49,254 nt of DNA from Clostridiales bacterium (GCA_021205725.1 JAJPWY010000038.1:1-49254), one strand, 5' to 3'; positions 1 to 7,822 are shown, counted from the first letter of the stretch. Notes: generated by a model from the sequence alone, not told the origin. Translations and numbers: made by a program.

Positions 1-2
1 AG

Positions 3-1142
3 ACCCTGGAGAAGAACGGCGTGGAGCAGAGCGACATCGACGACCTGGTGAAGTATATCAATCAGGCCATCGGCCTGCTGGTGGAGGTGCCCGCCCCCAC
101 CCTGACCGGCGCAGTCAACGACAAGACCGGCGTTACCGTGACCTGGGAGGCCGTGGCAGACGTTGAGCAGTATGTGGTGCTCCGCCGGAACTCCACCACC
201 ACTCCCTGGACGGCATGGGAGGTCATTGCCACCGTATCTGACACCAGCTACACCGACACCGACGTGGTCACCGGGCAGATTTATCGGTACACCGTGGCCT
301 GCGCCAACGCCGACGGTGAGCAGATTAGCGATTACAACACCAGCGGCGTCGCCGTCCGCTGGGTCGCTCCCACTACCCTGAAGGCTGCCAACAGCAGCGT
401 GGGCATCGTCCTCACCTGGACAGAGGTGGAGAACGCCGACGGCTACATCGTCTCCCGGAAGACCTCCGGCGGCGAGTATAAGTGGGTCGCCACCCTGTCC
501 GGCTCTGACGTTCTGACCTACACCGACCGGAGCGCCGTCAGCGGCACCTCCTACACCTACAAGGTGGAGGCCTATTCCGGGAATACCAGAAGCGCCTTCA
601 CCGCCGTCGGCCTGTACCGGCTGAAGGAGGTCACGTTGACCGCCGAGAACCAGCCCGGCAAGATCGTCCTCACCTGGACAAAGTCCGCCGGAGCCACCGG
701 TTATTACGTGTACCGTCGGACGACGGACGGGGCCTTCACCAAGATCGCCACCCTGTCCGGAGCGGACACCCTGTCCTACATCGACTATGAGGTCGCCTCC
801 TCCAGCGGCACCGGCTACTATTACGCAGTCCGGGCCTACAAGGGCTACAGCGCCAGCAGCTACACGGCGGTGAAGATCGTCCGTCTGGGCCATCCGACCC
901 TGACCCTGACCAAGACCGACAGCGGTATCCAGCTGAGCTGGACGAAGTCCAACAACTGCACCAGCTATGTCATCTACCGTGTGGAATCTGACGGCAGCCT
1001 GACCCAGATCGCCAAGGTGAGCTCCTCCACCCTGACCTACACCGACAAGACGGTGAAGTCCGGGACGAAGTACACCTACGCAGTCCGGGCCTACCGGGAC
1101 GGCTCCTACAGCTCCTACACCGCAAAGTCCCTCACCTACTAA
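3..1142 (+). CDS. Fibronectin type III repeat protein, 5' end outside window
   Basis: The reading frame is open from base 3 through a GTG at 21 to a TAA at 1140-1142, so the gene almost certainly starts left of the window. About 380 residues are visible. After a short helical lead-in they form four tandem modules of about 85-90 residues, roughly residues 30-115, 117-203, 205-291 and 293-373 counted from the GTG. Each has the beta-sandwich pattern of fibronectin type III domains: a TWE/TWT/SWT strand, a YxVxRR strand, and a closing YTYKVxAY strand. No signal peptide, anchor or catalytic domain is visible in this part. Such arrays usually act as spacers or ligand-binding arms of secreted clostridial proteins or of phage virion proteins. 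It converges on a phage-like cassette, so a phage origin is possible but unproven. Confidence 0.8.
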   Translation, partial: TLEKNGVEQSDIDDLVKYINQAIGLLVEVPAPTLTGAVNDKTGVTVTWEAVADVEQYVVLRRNSTTTPWTAWEVIATVSDTSYTDTDVVTGQIYRYTVACANADGEQISDYNTSGVAVRWVAPTTLKAANSSVGIVLTWTEVENADGYIVSRKTSGGEYKWVATLSGSDVLTYTDRSAVSGTSYTYKVEAYSGNTRSAFTAVGLYRLKEVTLTAENQPGKIVLTWTKSAGATGYYVYRRTTDGAFTKIATLSGADTLSYIDYEVASSSGTGYYYAVRAYKGYSASSYTAVKIVRLGHPTLTLTKTDSGIQLSWTKSNNCTSYVIYRVESDGSLTQIAKVSSSTLTYTDKTVKSGTKYTYAVRAYRDGSYSSYTAKSLTY

Positions 1143-1173
1143 TCTGCATCGTTCCGCTCTGACCTGAGCGGAC

Positions 1174-1207
1174 AAGCCCCCGGGCCACCATTTTGGCCCG
1201 GGGGCTT
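1174..1207. terminator. Bidirectional intrinsic terminator
   Basis: A perfect 13-bp GC-rich stem (arms 1174-1186 and 1195-1207) with an 8-base loop is flanked by AA on one side and TTTGTGTTT on the other. It lies between the converging fibronectin gene (+) and the holin gene (-), so it probably ends both transcripts. Confidence 0.8.
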
Positions 1208-1212
1208 TGTGT

Positions 1213-1581
1213 TTAGCTGCGGTCGGGGTCGTCCCCGCCGGTGTCGTTGTTCTCCAGTCCGGAGAGGCCGCCGAACAGCTGCCGGAGCTGCGTCGAAAGC
1301 AGCTGGGGATTGATCTCACACACATTCTCCAGGATGGAGCCGGTTTCCATCAGGCTGATGTAGGTACACGCAGACCCGGCCACCGGCAGGGTCAGGCCCA
1401 GCTCCAGATACCCCTGGGCGTAGTCCACCAGCACACCCAGCAGGATGACCAGGATCAGCCCGGACTTGTGGAACAGGCCCTCCCGCATTTTGGTGCTGGA
1501 GAAGCTGGCTGTGGCAAAGGCCTTGATAAGGCCGGTGACAAAGTCCAGCAGGATAAAGGCGAATACGATTGCATAGATCAT
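1213..1581 (-). CDS. Phage holin (toxin secretion/phage lysis holin family)
   Basis: This is a small membrane protein of about 122 residues. I start it at the ATG at 1581 (MIYAIVFAFILLDF), which overlaps the upstream stop as ATGA and so looks translationally coupled. An upstream in-frame start would add 20 basic residues that are unlikely to be real. Hydrophobic segments lie at about residues 1-18, 36-52 and 60-80. The LLDFVTGLIKA and STKMREGLFHKSGLI motifs are typical of the TcdE/phi-29-like phage lysis holins, which form membrane lesions that release endolysin. It is the last gene of the minus-strand phage cassette. No endolysin follows; the next gene is convergent. Confidence 0.85.
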   Translation of the reverse strand: MIYAIVFAFILLDFVTGLIKAFATASFSSTKMREGLFHKSGLILVILLGVLVDYAQGYLELGLTLPVAGSACTYISLMETGSILENVCEINPQLLSTQLRQLFGGLSGLENNDTGGDDPDRS

Positions 1582-2000
1582 GGCTCTGCTCCTTCCTCTG
1601 TGATGGCCTGCCATCCCTCGGGATACGCCTCCGGCGACCATACGTTGTTGTCGATGAGAGATTCATACACGGTTCCGTTGTACACCACCCGGTCTCCCGT
1701 CATGTAGCCGTTGGTGGACTCCGGCTGCACCCACTCCCCTACCTCAGAGCCGCCCTGTCCGGGTAATACCTCCGCAAACAGGCTCGGGGCGTTCTCCGGC
1801 GTCCAGTCGCTCTGTGACGTGTGGGCCTGGAGAACGGCGTAGACCGTGCCGCCGTACTGCACCCGCATCCCGCTCTCGTAGGCGGCTCCCTCCGTCCACG
1901 CCGGGAACAGGGCAGGGACTTCCGCCGCCGTCTCGTCGTCTAAACTCTGCACCGCCGTCTCAATGGCCGCCCGGTACTTCAATGCCTCTGCTCTAGTCAT
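1578..2000 (-). CDS. Phage accessory protein with two CBM5/12-like motifs
   Basis: This 140-residue protein has an N-terminal helix (TRAEALKYRAAIETAVQSL) followed by two similar aromatic-rich repeats. The first, around residues 36-75, reads YESGMRVQYGGTVYAVLQAH. The second, around 97-130, reads YMTGDRVVYNGTVYESLIDN and then WSPEAYPEGW. The G-x-R/V-V-x-Y-x-G-x-x-Y core followed by W-x-P resembles chitin-binding type 3 (CBM5/12) modules, which are common in tail-associated phage proteins. It overlaps both neighbours by 4 bases (ATGA), so the three downstream genes look like one coupled unit. A glycan-binding role is inference; binding was not checked. Confidence 0.7.
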   Translation of the reverse strand: MTRAEALKYRAAIETAVQSLDDETAAEVPALFPAWTEGAAYESGMRVQYGGTVYAVLQAHTSQSDWTPENAPSLFAEVLPGQGGSEVGEWVQPESTNGYMTGDRVVYNGTVYESLIDNNVWSPEAYPEGWQAITEEGAEP

Positions 2001-2257
2001 GCTGTCTCACCTCCCAGAATAATGCTAACCGCCTCGGCGTCGGAGATCTCCTCCGTCTCCACCTTTGTCCACTGTCCGGACAGGTTTTCCCCGGTCAGGA
2101 TGGAGAACGCCGCAGGGTCTTCCACCTGCTGTCCGAACAGCACCTCCTGCCCCAACTCCTCCACGTACCCGTCAGATACCAGCAGCAGCTCCCGCCCCTC
2201 GTCCGGGACGATGTGATCTCCCACATAGAGGGCCATGCCATTTTTGTCATAAAACAT
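1997..2257 (-). CDS. Small phage-associated hypothetical protein
   Basis: This is an 86-residue acidic protein with no family I recognise. It begins MFYDKNGMALYVGDHIV and is rich in beta-prone and acidic stretches, with no membrane segment. The ATG at 2257 is preceded by a strong GAGGAGG ribosome site. It starts 13 bases after the tail protein and overlaps the next gene by ATGA, so it belongs to the tail/lysis cassette. The VGDHIVPDEG segment suggests a small beta-barrel fold, but I do not assign a function. Confidence 0.65.
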   Translation of the reverse strand: MFYDKNGMALYVGDHIVPDEGRELLLVSDGYVEELGQEVLFGQQVEDPAAFSILTGENLSGQWTKVETEEISDAEAVSIILGGETA

Positions 2258-2270
2258 CGTTATTTCCTCC

Positions 2271-4262
2271 TCAGTAGACCGCCACCCAGTTCACGCCGGT
2301 AGCGGTGGTGTTGGTGCGGGTGACATAGATGGTAGTTCCGGCATACGTACTGCCATAGGCCGATACGCCCGTCACCTGTGTACCCGGCGTAGTGCTTGCC
2401 GCCGAAGCGGTTACAATGGGCGTTCCGCTAAAGTCCTCCCCGAAGCTCACCGCCAGTCCCGTTGGGGTATTGGCCGCAGAAGGGGTAATCGTCGCCGTCC
2501 CCCGTTGAACCTCCGGCACCCGGATACCCTTTGGCCCGGCGTACAGGCTGCCATTCATCCTGGCGGCTCCCGCCACCGTCAGGGTGCTGTCCAGCGCAGC
2601 TGCGCCCACGGCCTCCAGCGGGCCGTTCACAAAGCAGCTGGTGGCCAGATAGGTGGAATAGACGGCGCTCTCGTCTCCGGTGAGCTGGACGGCCAGCCCG
2701 TCGTATCTGCCTCCCAGATAATACCGGATGGTGTTGCCCGTCTCCACTGCGCTTTTGCCGTAGAGGGCGCCGTAGCTGATGGCGGCATAGTTCCCGTCGT
2801 CGTCTGTGTTGGAGGTGAAGGAGCTGCCGGAGATGGCGGTGCCGGAGATGGTGCCGCCCACCAGAGCGGCGCCGGTGATGGTACCCGTGGCGGTGATGTC
2901 CTGGGCGAACAGGTCGGTGACGTTGATCCGGTCGGCGGTCACGGAGTTTGCCACCAGCACCGAGCCGTCGATGGCGGTTCGGTACTGCTCCTCCGTCAGC
3001 TGCTCGGCGGTCAGCCCACCCGCCGTGGCGTTGATCTCATAGATCAGCCCGTCCGCCCCGGTGAGGAGGAGCTTGTCCGCCGTCAGCGTGCCTGCCTGGA
3101 TCACGTCGCCGATAATGGTCACGCCGGTCAGGTACTTGGTGGCGTTAATCTCCACGCCGGAGAGGGTGTCGGTGACGATGCCGCCCCGCACCAGCAGCTC
3201 CTGGAGATAGGCCTTGTCCGCAAACAGGCTCTTAAAGCTGGCCATGTCCGCCGTGTACCGCTCCAGGGCGGTGGTGGTGGGGCCCTTGTAGCTGGCGGTG
3301 CTGTCCGTCTCTGCGCTGCCATAGGCGGCGAGCTTTGTCTGAAAGCCCCCGTCATAGGTGTGCTCCACGTTCATGACCGGGAAGATGTAGGCGTCTCCCG
3401 CCAGGTCGGTGACGGTGACGATGTCTCCCGGCTCCAGCCGCAGATCGCCTGCCACCGTCACCTCTCCCGGCCGGTAGGTGAAGCCCTCCAGCCCGTCCCA
3501 CACGGCCTCCAGCGCCTCCCCCGTCATATAGGGGTCGGTCAGGGAGATACCGCTGCCTCCCGTCCCGGCGGAGAGCCGGTCATCCTCTCCGGAGCCGGTG
3601 GCCACCGTCAGACTGGACAGGACATAGTCGTAGTCCTTCCGGGTGAAGCCGCCGCTGTAGTAATCCTCCGGGCCGATGTCCGCCTCCACGGCAGAGAACC
3701 ATCGGAGCGTCAGCCTCCCCTCCCGGTCAAACAGGGCGTTGCACCCCAGCAGGGCCGCCATATACCCCGCCATCTCCCGGCAGGTGTACCCGGAGGCCAC
3801 CCCGCTGACCGCTGCATCGGTCAGTCCGGACACATCTCCCAGCGTCACCCCCGCCTGGTCGCAGACCTCCGCCAGCACCCCCAGGGCGGTGTCAGGCGCC
3901 GGGTCGGACGGATAGTAGCCCGTCTCCATGGCCCACATCATGGCGTCGGAGGCCGTGACCTTCACGGTGCCCTCTCCCGTCTCCGGCGTCTCGAAGCGGA
4001 ACCGGCCCAGGCTGAGCCACGCCCCGTCCAGTTCCACCTCCGGGGTGACATACGCTCCTTCCAGCGCAGGAAGCCAGTCCCCGGCCAGCGTCACCGTCAA
4101 ATAGGCCGCCACCGTGCTCCCCAGACTGGGCCCGGAGGTGTCGGAGCTGCATCCGGCGGTCAGGGTGAGCCGGGTGATCTCCTCCTCCAGACAGACGCCG
4201 CTGTCCAGCCGCAGCCGGAGCGGGATGCGCTCCTGGCCCTCATGTGCAAATTCTGAAAGCAA
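2271..4262 (-). CDS. Phage tail tip / minor structural protein
   Basis: This 663-residue protein is typical of siphovirus tail-tip proteins. Residues about 1-330 form the tail-attachment part (GYTCREMAGYMAALLGCNALFDREGRL; LEPGDIVTVTDL). Residues about 340-480 hold fibre-like repeats with the SVTADRINVTDLFAQDITATG pattern common in phage minor structural proteins. The C-terminal 150 residues are Ser/Thr/Gly-rich and end in a beta-strand module. The start is a TTG at 4260-4262 behind a clear AAAGGAGGGAGG ribosome site. A -10-like TACAAT sits only about 24 bases upstream of the TTG. No head, terminase or tape-measure gene lies upstream; the next gene to the right is a chromosomal transporter. 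Confidence 0.85.
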   Translation of the reverse strand: MLSEFAHEGQERIPLRLRLDSGVCLEEEITRLTLTAGCSSDTSGPSLGSTVAAYLTVTLAGDWLPALEGAYVTPEVELDGAWLSLGRFRFETPETGEGTVKVTASDAMMWAMETGYYPSDPAPDTALGVLAEVCDQAGVTLGDVSGLTDAAVSGVASGYTCREMAGYMAALLGCNALFDREGRLTLRWFSAVEADIGPEDYYSGGFTRKDYDYVLSSLTVATGSGEDDRLSAGTGGSGISLTDPYMTGEALEAVWDGLEGFTYRPGEVTVAGDLRLEPGDIVTVTDLAGDAYIFPVMNVEHTYDGGFQTKLAAYGSAETDSTASYKGPTTTALERYTADMASFKSLFADKAYLQELLVRGGIVTDTLSGVEINATKYLTGVTIIGDVIQAGTLTADKLLLTGADGLIYEINATAGGLTAEQLTEEQYRTAIDGSVLVANSVTADRINVTDLFAQDITATGTITGAALVGGTISGTAISGSSFTSNTDDDGNYAAISYGALYGKSAVETGNTIRYYLGGRYDGLAVQLTGDESAVYSTYLATSCFVNGPLEAVGAAALDSTLTVAGAARMNGSLYAGPKGIRVPEVQRGTATITPSAANTPTGLAVSFGEDFSGTPIVTASAASTTPGTQVTGVSAYGSTYAGTTIYVTRTNTTATGVNWVAVY

Positions 4263-4285
4263 TTCGCCTCCCTCCTTTCACCTGC

Positions 4286-4314
4286 ATTGTAGCGTAAAAT
4301 CCCGGAAGCCGAAA
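4286..4314 (-). promoter_or_regulatory. Possible promoter of the tail/holin cassette
   Basis: On the minus strand there is a TACAAT (4286-4291), 17 bases from a poor -35, TTTCGG (4309-4314). The predicted start would give a leader of only about 17 bases, just long enough for the ribosome site. The weak -35 would suit an activator-dependent or late-phage promoter. Confidence 0.4.
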
Positions 4315-4328
4315 TGCAAGAAAGGAGA

Positions 4329-4340
4329 TTGACCGGTCAA
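4329..4340. promoter_or_regulatory. 12-bp perfect palindrome upstream of phage cassette
   Basis: TTGACCGGTCAA reads identically on both strands. It sits about 15 bp upstream of the weak -35 of the tail cassette and just past the terminator of the ECF gene. The position would suit a regulator-binding site, but no regulator is identified here. Confidence 0.35.
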
Positions 4341-4348
4341 ATGGGCAG

Positions 4349-4390
4349 AAAAATACCGTAGATTTGCGTTTTTCCGCAAATCTACGGTAT
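4349..4390 (-). terminator. Terminator of the ECF S-component gene
   Basis: A perfect 16-bp inverted repeat (4353-4368 and 4375-4390) with a 6-base loop is followed on the minus strand by a T run (A run 4349-4353 on +). It lies 30 bases past the stop of the ECF gene. The stem is unusually AT-rich for this window. Confidence 0.75.
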
Positions 4391-4419
4391 CAATGATGCT
4401 GAAAGCAGGGGGGAGAGCT

Positions 4420-5031
4420 TCAGACCCGCTTCAGGGCGTGGGCCACGGCCTTGCCGACGCCGCCGCCCACGATGGCCCCGGTGATCCACTCCACCAGGCC
4501 CTGGACGCCCACGGACAGGACGACGAACATGATCGGGCCGGTGGCGCCCAGAGTGCTGACCAGGCCCTGGACATAGTCACAGGAGTAGAAGAACCAGACG
4601 ATATATCCCATAAACAGCAGGGTGTTGAGCAGAGGGCACAGAAGCCCGGTGGCAAAGTAGCAGACCGTATCTGTCCTGTCGATCTTTTTCAGCCCCCGGA
4701 AGATCCAGCCGGTGAGTGCCCCCACCAGCGTCCGGGTGCCCACGCACAGGACAAAGGTGGAGACGGGGCTGAGCTGGAAAAATGCCCCGGTCATGAGGGA
4801 TGCCCCGGTGACGGCATCATAGAAGCTGGTGAAGCCAAAGACCAGGCCCAGAATCGCTCCCGCCAGCGGGCCGGAGATCATGGCGCCGATGGCGATGGGG
4901 ATCATGGTGAAGGTCATCACCAGAGGGCCCACCGGGATGCTGGCCAGGCCGGTGAGCTTCATCACCAGGATGATGGCGATGAGCAGGGCTACCTCGGTGA
5001 GATAGCGCACCTTGTCGTTGCTGTTTTTCAT
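4420..5031 (-). CDS. ECF transporter S component, substrate unknown
   Basis: This is a 203-residue integral membrane protein with five to six hydrophobic helices. It opens with a basic MKNSNDKVRYLTEVALLIAI segment and has the PLVMTFTMIPIAIGAMISGP loop and GLVFGFTSFYD motif of energy-coupling-factor S components. These proteins bind a vitamin or metal at the membrane and share a common EcfAA'T module, which is not encoded here. The sequence most resembles pantothenate/unknown-vitamin S components, but the substrate cannot be read from it. The ATG at 5031 follows AGGAGGTAACTATC, which rejects a longer reading frame from 5142. It has its own promoter, a folded leader and a terminator, so it is monocistronic. 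Confidence 0.85.
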   Translation of the reverse strand: MKNSNDKVRYLTEVALLIAIILVMKLTGLASIPVGPLVMTFTMIPIAIGAMISGPLAGAILGLVFGFTSFYDAVTGASLMTGAFFQLSPVSTFVLCVGTRTLVGALTGWIFRGLKKIDRTDTVCYFATGLLCPLLNTLLFMGYIVWFFYSCDYVQGLVSTLGATGPIMFVVLSVGVQGLVEWITGAIVGGGVGKAVAHALKRV

Positions 5032-5176
5032 GATAGTTACCTCCTGCTGCCGTTCCGCCCTTTCGTCGGATACAGCGCAATATGATGTGCCGCAGCTGTT
5101 GCGTCTCAGTTCCTGCCGTCCACACCGGGTACAGCGGAGCAATTACAACAGCATTGGCCGCCGGGCAAGCCCGACG
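5032..5176 (-). promoter_or_regulatory. Structured 5' leader of the ECF gene
   Basis: The predicted transcript has about 145 untranslated bases. After the initial dyad, GCTGTTG and CAACAGC pair around a roughly 45-base loop that holds further complementary segments. A second element, GCTG..CCG..CGG..CAGC, ends directly against the AGGAGG ribosome site. I do not recognise a known riboswitch consensus. Confidence 0.45.
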
Positions 5177-5181
5177 GCCAA
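5154..5181. promoter_or_regulatory. 28-bp dyad at the ECF transcription start
   Basis: The arms TTGGCCGCCGGG and CCCGACGGCCAA match at 11 of 12 positions around a 4-base loop. It begins 2 bases downstream of the -10 box, so it covers the start site. It could be a repressor operator or a 5'-terminal RNA hairpin. Confidence 0.5.
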
Positions 5182-5182
5182 C

Positions 5183-5211
5183 ATTATAGTTCGGATGAGG
5201 AAAAATTGCAA
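5183..5211 (-). promoter_or_regulatory. Promoter of the ECF gene
   Basis: On the minus strand, TTGCAA (5206-5211), a 17-base spacer and a perfect TATAAT (5183-5188) form a strong sigma-A promoter. It predicts initiation near 5176. Confidence 0.75.
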
Positions 5212-5236
5212 CTGTATTTTTGCGGCAGGTCGTCCC

Positions 5237-5926
5237 TCACAAAATGCGATCCGTCACCGGCGGCTCCATGCGCAGATCGTCAAAATAGTGGTACAGGGGC
5301 AGCAGCAGCTCCCAGCCCTCCACCACGGCGTCCGCCAGCTCCGGTGAGCAGAACAGCTCGTCGGGAGGACACTCCCGGACAAAGCTGAGAGACTTCCGGT
5401 TGTACCAGCCGTCCAGCACAGGGGAGACGCTGCCCTTGGGCCGCTTGTACGACTGCCCCTCCAGGACAAAGGTGTCCTGTCGGTCAAAGTCCCGGATCAG
5501 CTGCTCCAGCACCTCCGGCTCCCGGCGGATGCGGCGGCGATAGGCCTCCATATCGGCGGGGGTTCCCCAATAGCCCAGGCCGTAGCCGTAGCCCTGGCGG
5601 GAGACCTCGAACCAGAGAGAGGGGATGTCGTGCCAGTTCTCGTCCCGGTCGTGGGGCCGCTCCAGGGAGAGCCAGAGATGGTCCTTATACGGCCCGCCCC
5701 CGTGAAGCCGCCGGGCGTCCCGGTAGATACGGGTGACGTGGAGATTGACCAAAAGTCCCGGATTCCGCTCCAGTATCCGGTCATACACTGTCCGCCCCAG
5801 CTCCTGCATGGGCTGATAGAGGTGAGTCAGATATTCCTCCTTGTGGGCGTTGAACCAGCTCCGCTCGTTGTTCAGCGCAATCCCCCAGAGGAACTGAATG
5901 GTCTCGTCGGAAAAGCCTTGAAACAT
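5237..5926 (-). CDS. DUF2461 family protein
   Basis: This 229-residue soluble protein begins MFQGFSDETIQFLWGIALNNERSWFNAHKEEY, the characteristic N-terminus of DUF2461 (TIGR02453). In that family a conserved N-x-x-x-W-F/x-x-x-x segment is followed by an R-I-x-R-D-x-R/P-Y-K-x-H core. Here the core is seen as VTRIYRDARRLHGGGPYKDHLW and WFEVSRQGYGYGLGYWG. The family's biochemical role is unknown. Length is normal for the family. The ATG at 5926 follows an AGGAG. It is likely monocistronic, since the ECF gene downstream has its own promoter. Confidence 0.85.
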   Translation of the reverse strand: MFQGFSDETIQFLWGIALNNERSWFNAHKEEYLTHLYQPMQELGRTVYDRILERNPGLLVNLHVTRIYRDARRLHGGGPYKDHLWLSLERPHDRDENWHDIPSLWFEVSRQGYGYGLGYWGTPADMEAYRRRIRREPEVLEQLIRDFDRQDTFVLEGQSYKRPKGSVSPVLDGWYNRKSLSFVRECPPDELFCSPELADAVVEGWELLLPLYHYFDDLRMEPPVTDRIL

Positions 5927-6010
5927 ATGCTGTACACTCCTGTCTGAATATGTGCCCTCCCCCGTCGGCCCTCCCCGGCGGCGCTCTCCAGGGCGTCTGC
6001 TTTACAGGAT

Positions 6011-6039
6011 AATATAGCATACAAAACCGCAATTGTCAT
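6011..6039 (-). promoter_or_regulatory. Promoter of the DUF2461 gene
   Basis: On the minus strand, ATGACA (6034-6039), a 17-base spacer and TATATT (6011-6016). The leader is about 80 bases. Confidence 0.55.
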
Positions 6040-6077
6040 GGCACAGCTTTATTTTTCCTGAAATCTGAGAATATCTC

Positions 6078-6107
6078 TTTTCAAGGGGCCGGTTTTCGTT
6101 GTATACT
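6078..6107 (+). promoter_or_regulatory. Promoter of the XpaC-like gene
   Basis: TTTTCA (6078-6083), an 18-base spacer and TATACT (6102-6107), about 110 bases upstream of the start codon. Confidence 0.5.
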
Positions 6108-6216
6108 AAAATCATCATCGGGCTCCCGCCGCTCTGTGCGGTGAAGCCAAAGCGAAAACAGATTTGAGAGAGACGGTTCGGTGCAGGGATGCGATCTGCC
6201 CGGACGGGAGGGTGCC

Positions 6217-7488
6217 ATGAACAACAAAAACGGAGGGCTGGACGACCTGATCCGGAGCCTGCCCAACATTCCCTGGTGGGTCATTGTGGTCTGCTTCTGC
6301 CTGGGCGCTACCGCTCCGGCGGCGGTGGTGCTGCTCATTATGAAGCTGATAAAGGACGCCCACACCGGCGGCAGCCGGAAGCAGATGAGAGAGTCCGCCA
6401 ACCGCACCCGCACCGCAGACGGGGGAGCCAGCCGTCGGCAGACCCGGCCCGCCGGGGGCTATCAGCCGGGGCGTCCCTTTCCCTACGTCACGCTGAAGGA
6501 CGGCAAGGGATGGACGGTGGCCGGAGCGATATTGATCGCTCTGTTCGGGCTGGCCTTCTTCGCCGTTGTGGCGGATTGGATGCCCTACTATCCCCAGTAT
6601 GTTCTGGAGGACGGGTGGTTTCCCCTGCTCATGACGGGGGTTGGCGTCTGGATGACGGCCAAGGGCGGCCGCCTGAACCGGCAACAGCGGAAGTACCGGC
6701 AATACCTGGCCCGGATAGGCAACGATCCCCTCATCCCTCTCCGTCCTCTGGCGGAATCCCTCCAGACGGGGATGGACAAGGTGTGTGAGACCCTCCAGGA
6801 GATGATCGACCTGGGAGCCTTTGGCGACCGGGCCTATCTGGATCTGTCCGCCGAGATGCTGGTGGTGGACAACACCTACGCCCGTCCGGAGCCGAAGCCC
6901 CGGCAGGAGAAGGCCCCGGAGCCTGAGGCGGATCATTTGGACTTCTCCGCCGAGGACAGGATTTTGCAGCAGATCCGGGACGCCAACGACCGCATCCCGG
7001 ACGCCGAGATCAGCCGGAAGATCGACCGCATTGAGAGCGTCACCCGGGATATCCTCTACTACCTGAAAAAGCACCCGGAGCGGGCCAACGAGCTGCACAC
7101 CTTCCTGGACTACTACCTGCCCACCACCCTGAAAATGCTCAACAAATATGCCGAGCTGGACGCCCAGCAGGTGACCGGAGACAACATCGACGGCACCAAG
7201 CGCCGCATTGCAGGCATTCTGGACAAGGTGGTGGAGGGCTTCGAGATGCAGCTGGACAAGCTGTTTGAGGGAGATATGCTGGACATCTCCTCCGACATCG
7301 ACGTGCTGGAGCGGATGCTCCAGCGGGACGGCCTCTCCGGGGAGATGAAAATGCCCAAAGCCCCCAAAGCAACAGGCAAGGAGACCTACACCCCTCACCT
7401 GACCCTGGAGCCAGAGGAGACCGTCTCCGGCGGCACGGCAGCCCAGGCCCGGGAGGAAAAGCGGTACGACGACCGGAGGACGTGGTAA
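6217..7488 (+). CDS. XpaC-like 5-bromo-4-chloroindolyl phosphate hydrolysis family protein
   Basis: This is a 423-residue membrane-anchored protein. I start it at the ATG at 6217 behind GGGAGGG; an upstream GTG would add 12 residues without a ribosome site. A first hydrophobic helix lies near residues 16-42. A basic linker follows, then two helices around 100-145 (TVAGAILIALFGLAFFAVVADW and FPLLMTGVGVWMTA). The cytoplasmic part, from about 155, matches the XpaC/Halogen_Hydrol family pattern and ends in long amphipathic helices (about 260-370, YYLPTTLKMLNKYAEL). The family is named after an old Bacillus phenotype and its true function is unknown. It often sits beside TelA-like toxic-anion genes, but none is present here. 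The last 40 residues are low complexity. Confidence 0.75.
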   Translation: MNNKNGGLDDLIRSLPNIPWWVIVVCFCLGATAPAAVVLLIMKLIKDAHTGGSRKQMRESANRTRTADGGASRRQTRPAGGYQPGRPFPYVTLKDGKGWTVAGAILIALFGLAFFAVVADWMPYYPQYVLEDGWFPLLMTGVGVWMTAKGGRLNRQQRKYRQYLARIGNDPLIPLRPLAESLQTGMDKVCETLQEMIDLGAFGDRAYLDLSAEMLVVDNTYARPEPKPRQEKAPEPEADHLDFSAEDRILQQIRDANDRIPDAEISRKIDRIESVTRDILYYLKKHPERANELHTFLDYYLPTTLKMLNKYAELDAQQVTGDNIDGTKRRIAGILDKVVEGFEMQLDKLFEGDMLDISSDIDVLERMLQRDGLSGEMKMPKAPKATGKETYTPHLTLEPEETVSGGTAAQAREEKRYDDRRTW

Positions 7489-7822
7489 TGCCTGTCTCTG
7501 GCGGAGCCCGTCGAAATTTGCTCTCTTTCCGTCCGTCTGCTAAAAAGAGCCCACTCCGGGGATGCAGCATCCCGGCGGGAGAACGGGTGACAGAGGCGGC
7601 GACTGCCCGGTCACAGCGGGAGAAAAACTGCCCGTATCAGGGACAAAAGGCCGCTTTCCCCCAGCTTTGGGGGATCGGGGGTGAAAAATCCCCGGCAGAT
7701 GTGGAAAAAACAGAACAGAACAGACAGGCGGGGAGGGAGCGGCCTGCTCCCTCCCCGTCGCTGTGTGGGCGGAGCATTTTTGAATGATTTGTGAATTTCA
7801 TCGGAAATGCCCCTCAAAGGGC
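7489..7822. repeat. Intergenic region with several strong inverted repeats
   Basis: No credible gene fits these 334 bases. They hold a short CCCCCA..TGGGGG hairpin near 7655-7671, a CGGGG..CCCCG hairpin just after it, and a perfect 12-bp stem at 7729-7740/7746-7757 with a 5-base loop. A T5 lies about 20 bases past the last stem. One of these may end the XpaC-like transcript. The clustering is like that of dispersed palindromic elements in related genomes, which is inference only. Confidence 0.4.

Noticed and set aside
21-23. GTG at base 21 as the true start of the fibronectin-repeat gene
   Set aside because: The frame is open to the window edge, no ribosome site precedes the GTG, and residues before it continue the helical lead-in.
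4353-4390. 16-bp inverted repeat as a phage attachment or transposon end
   Set aside because: A T run follows on the minus strand right after the ECF gene, so a terminator explains it. No target duplication or integrase is seen.
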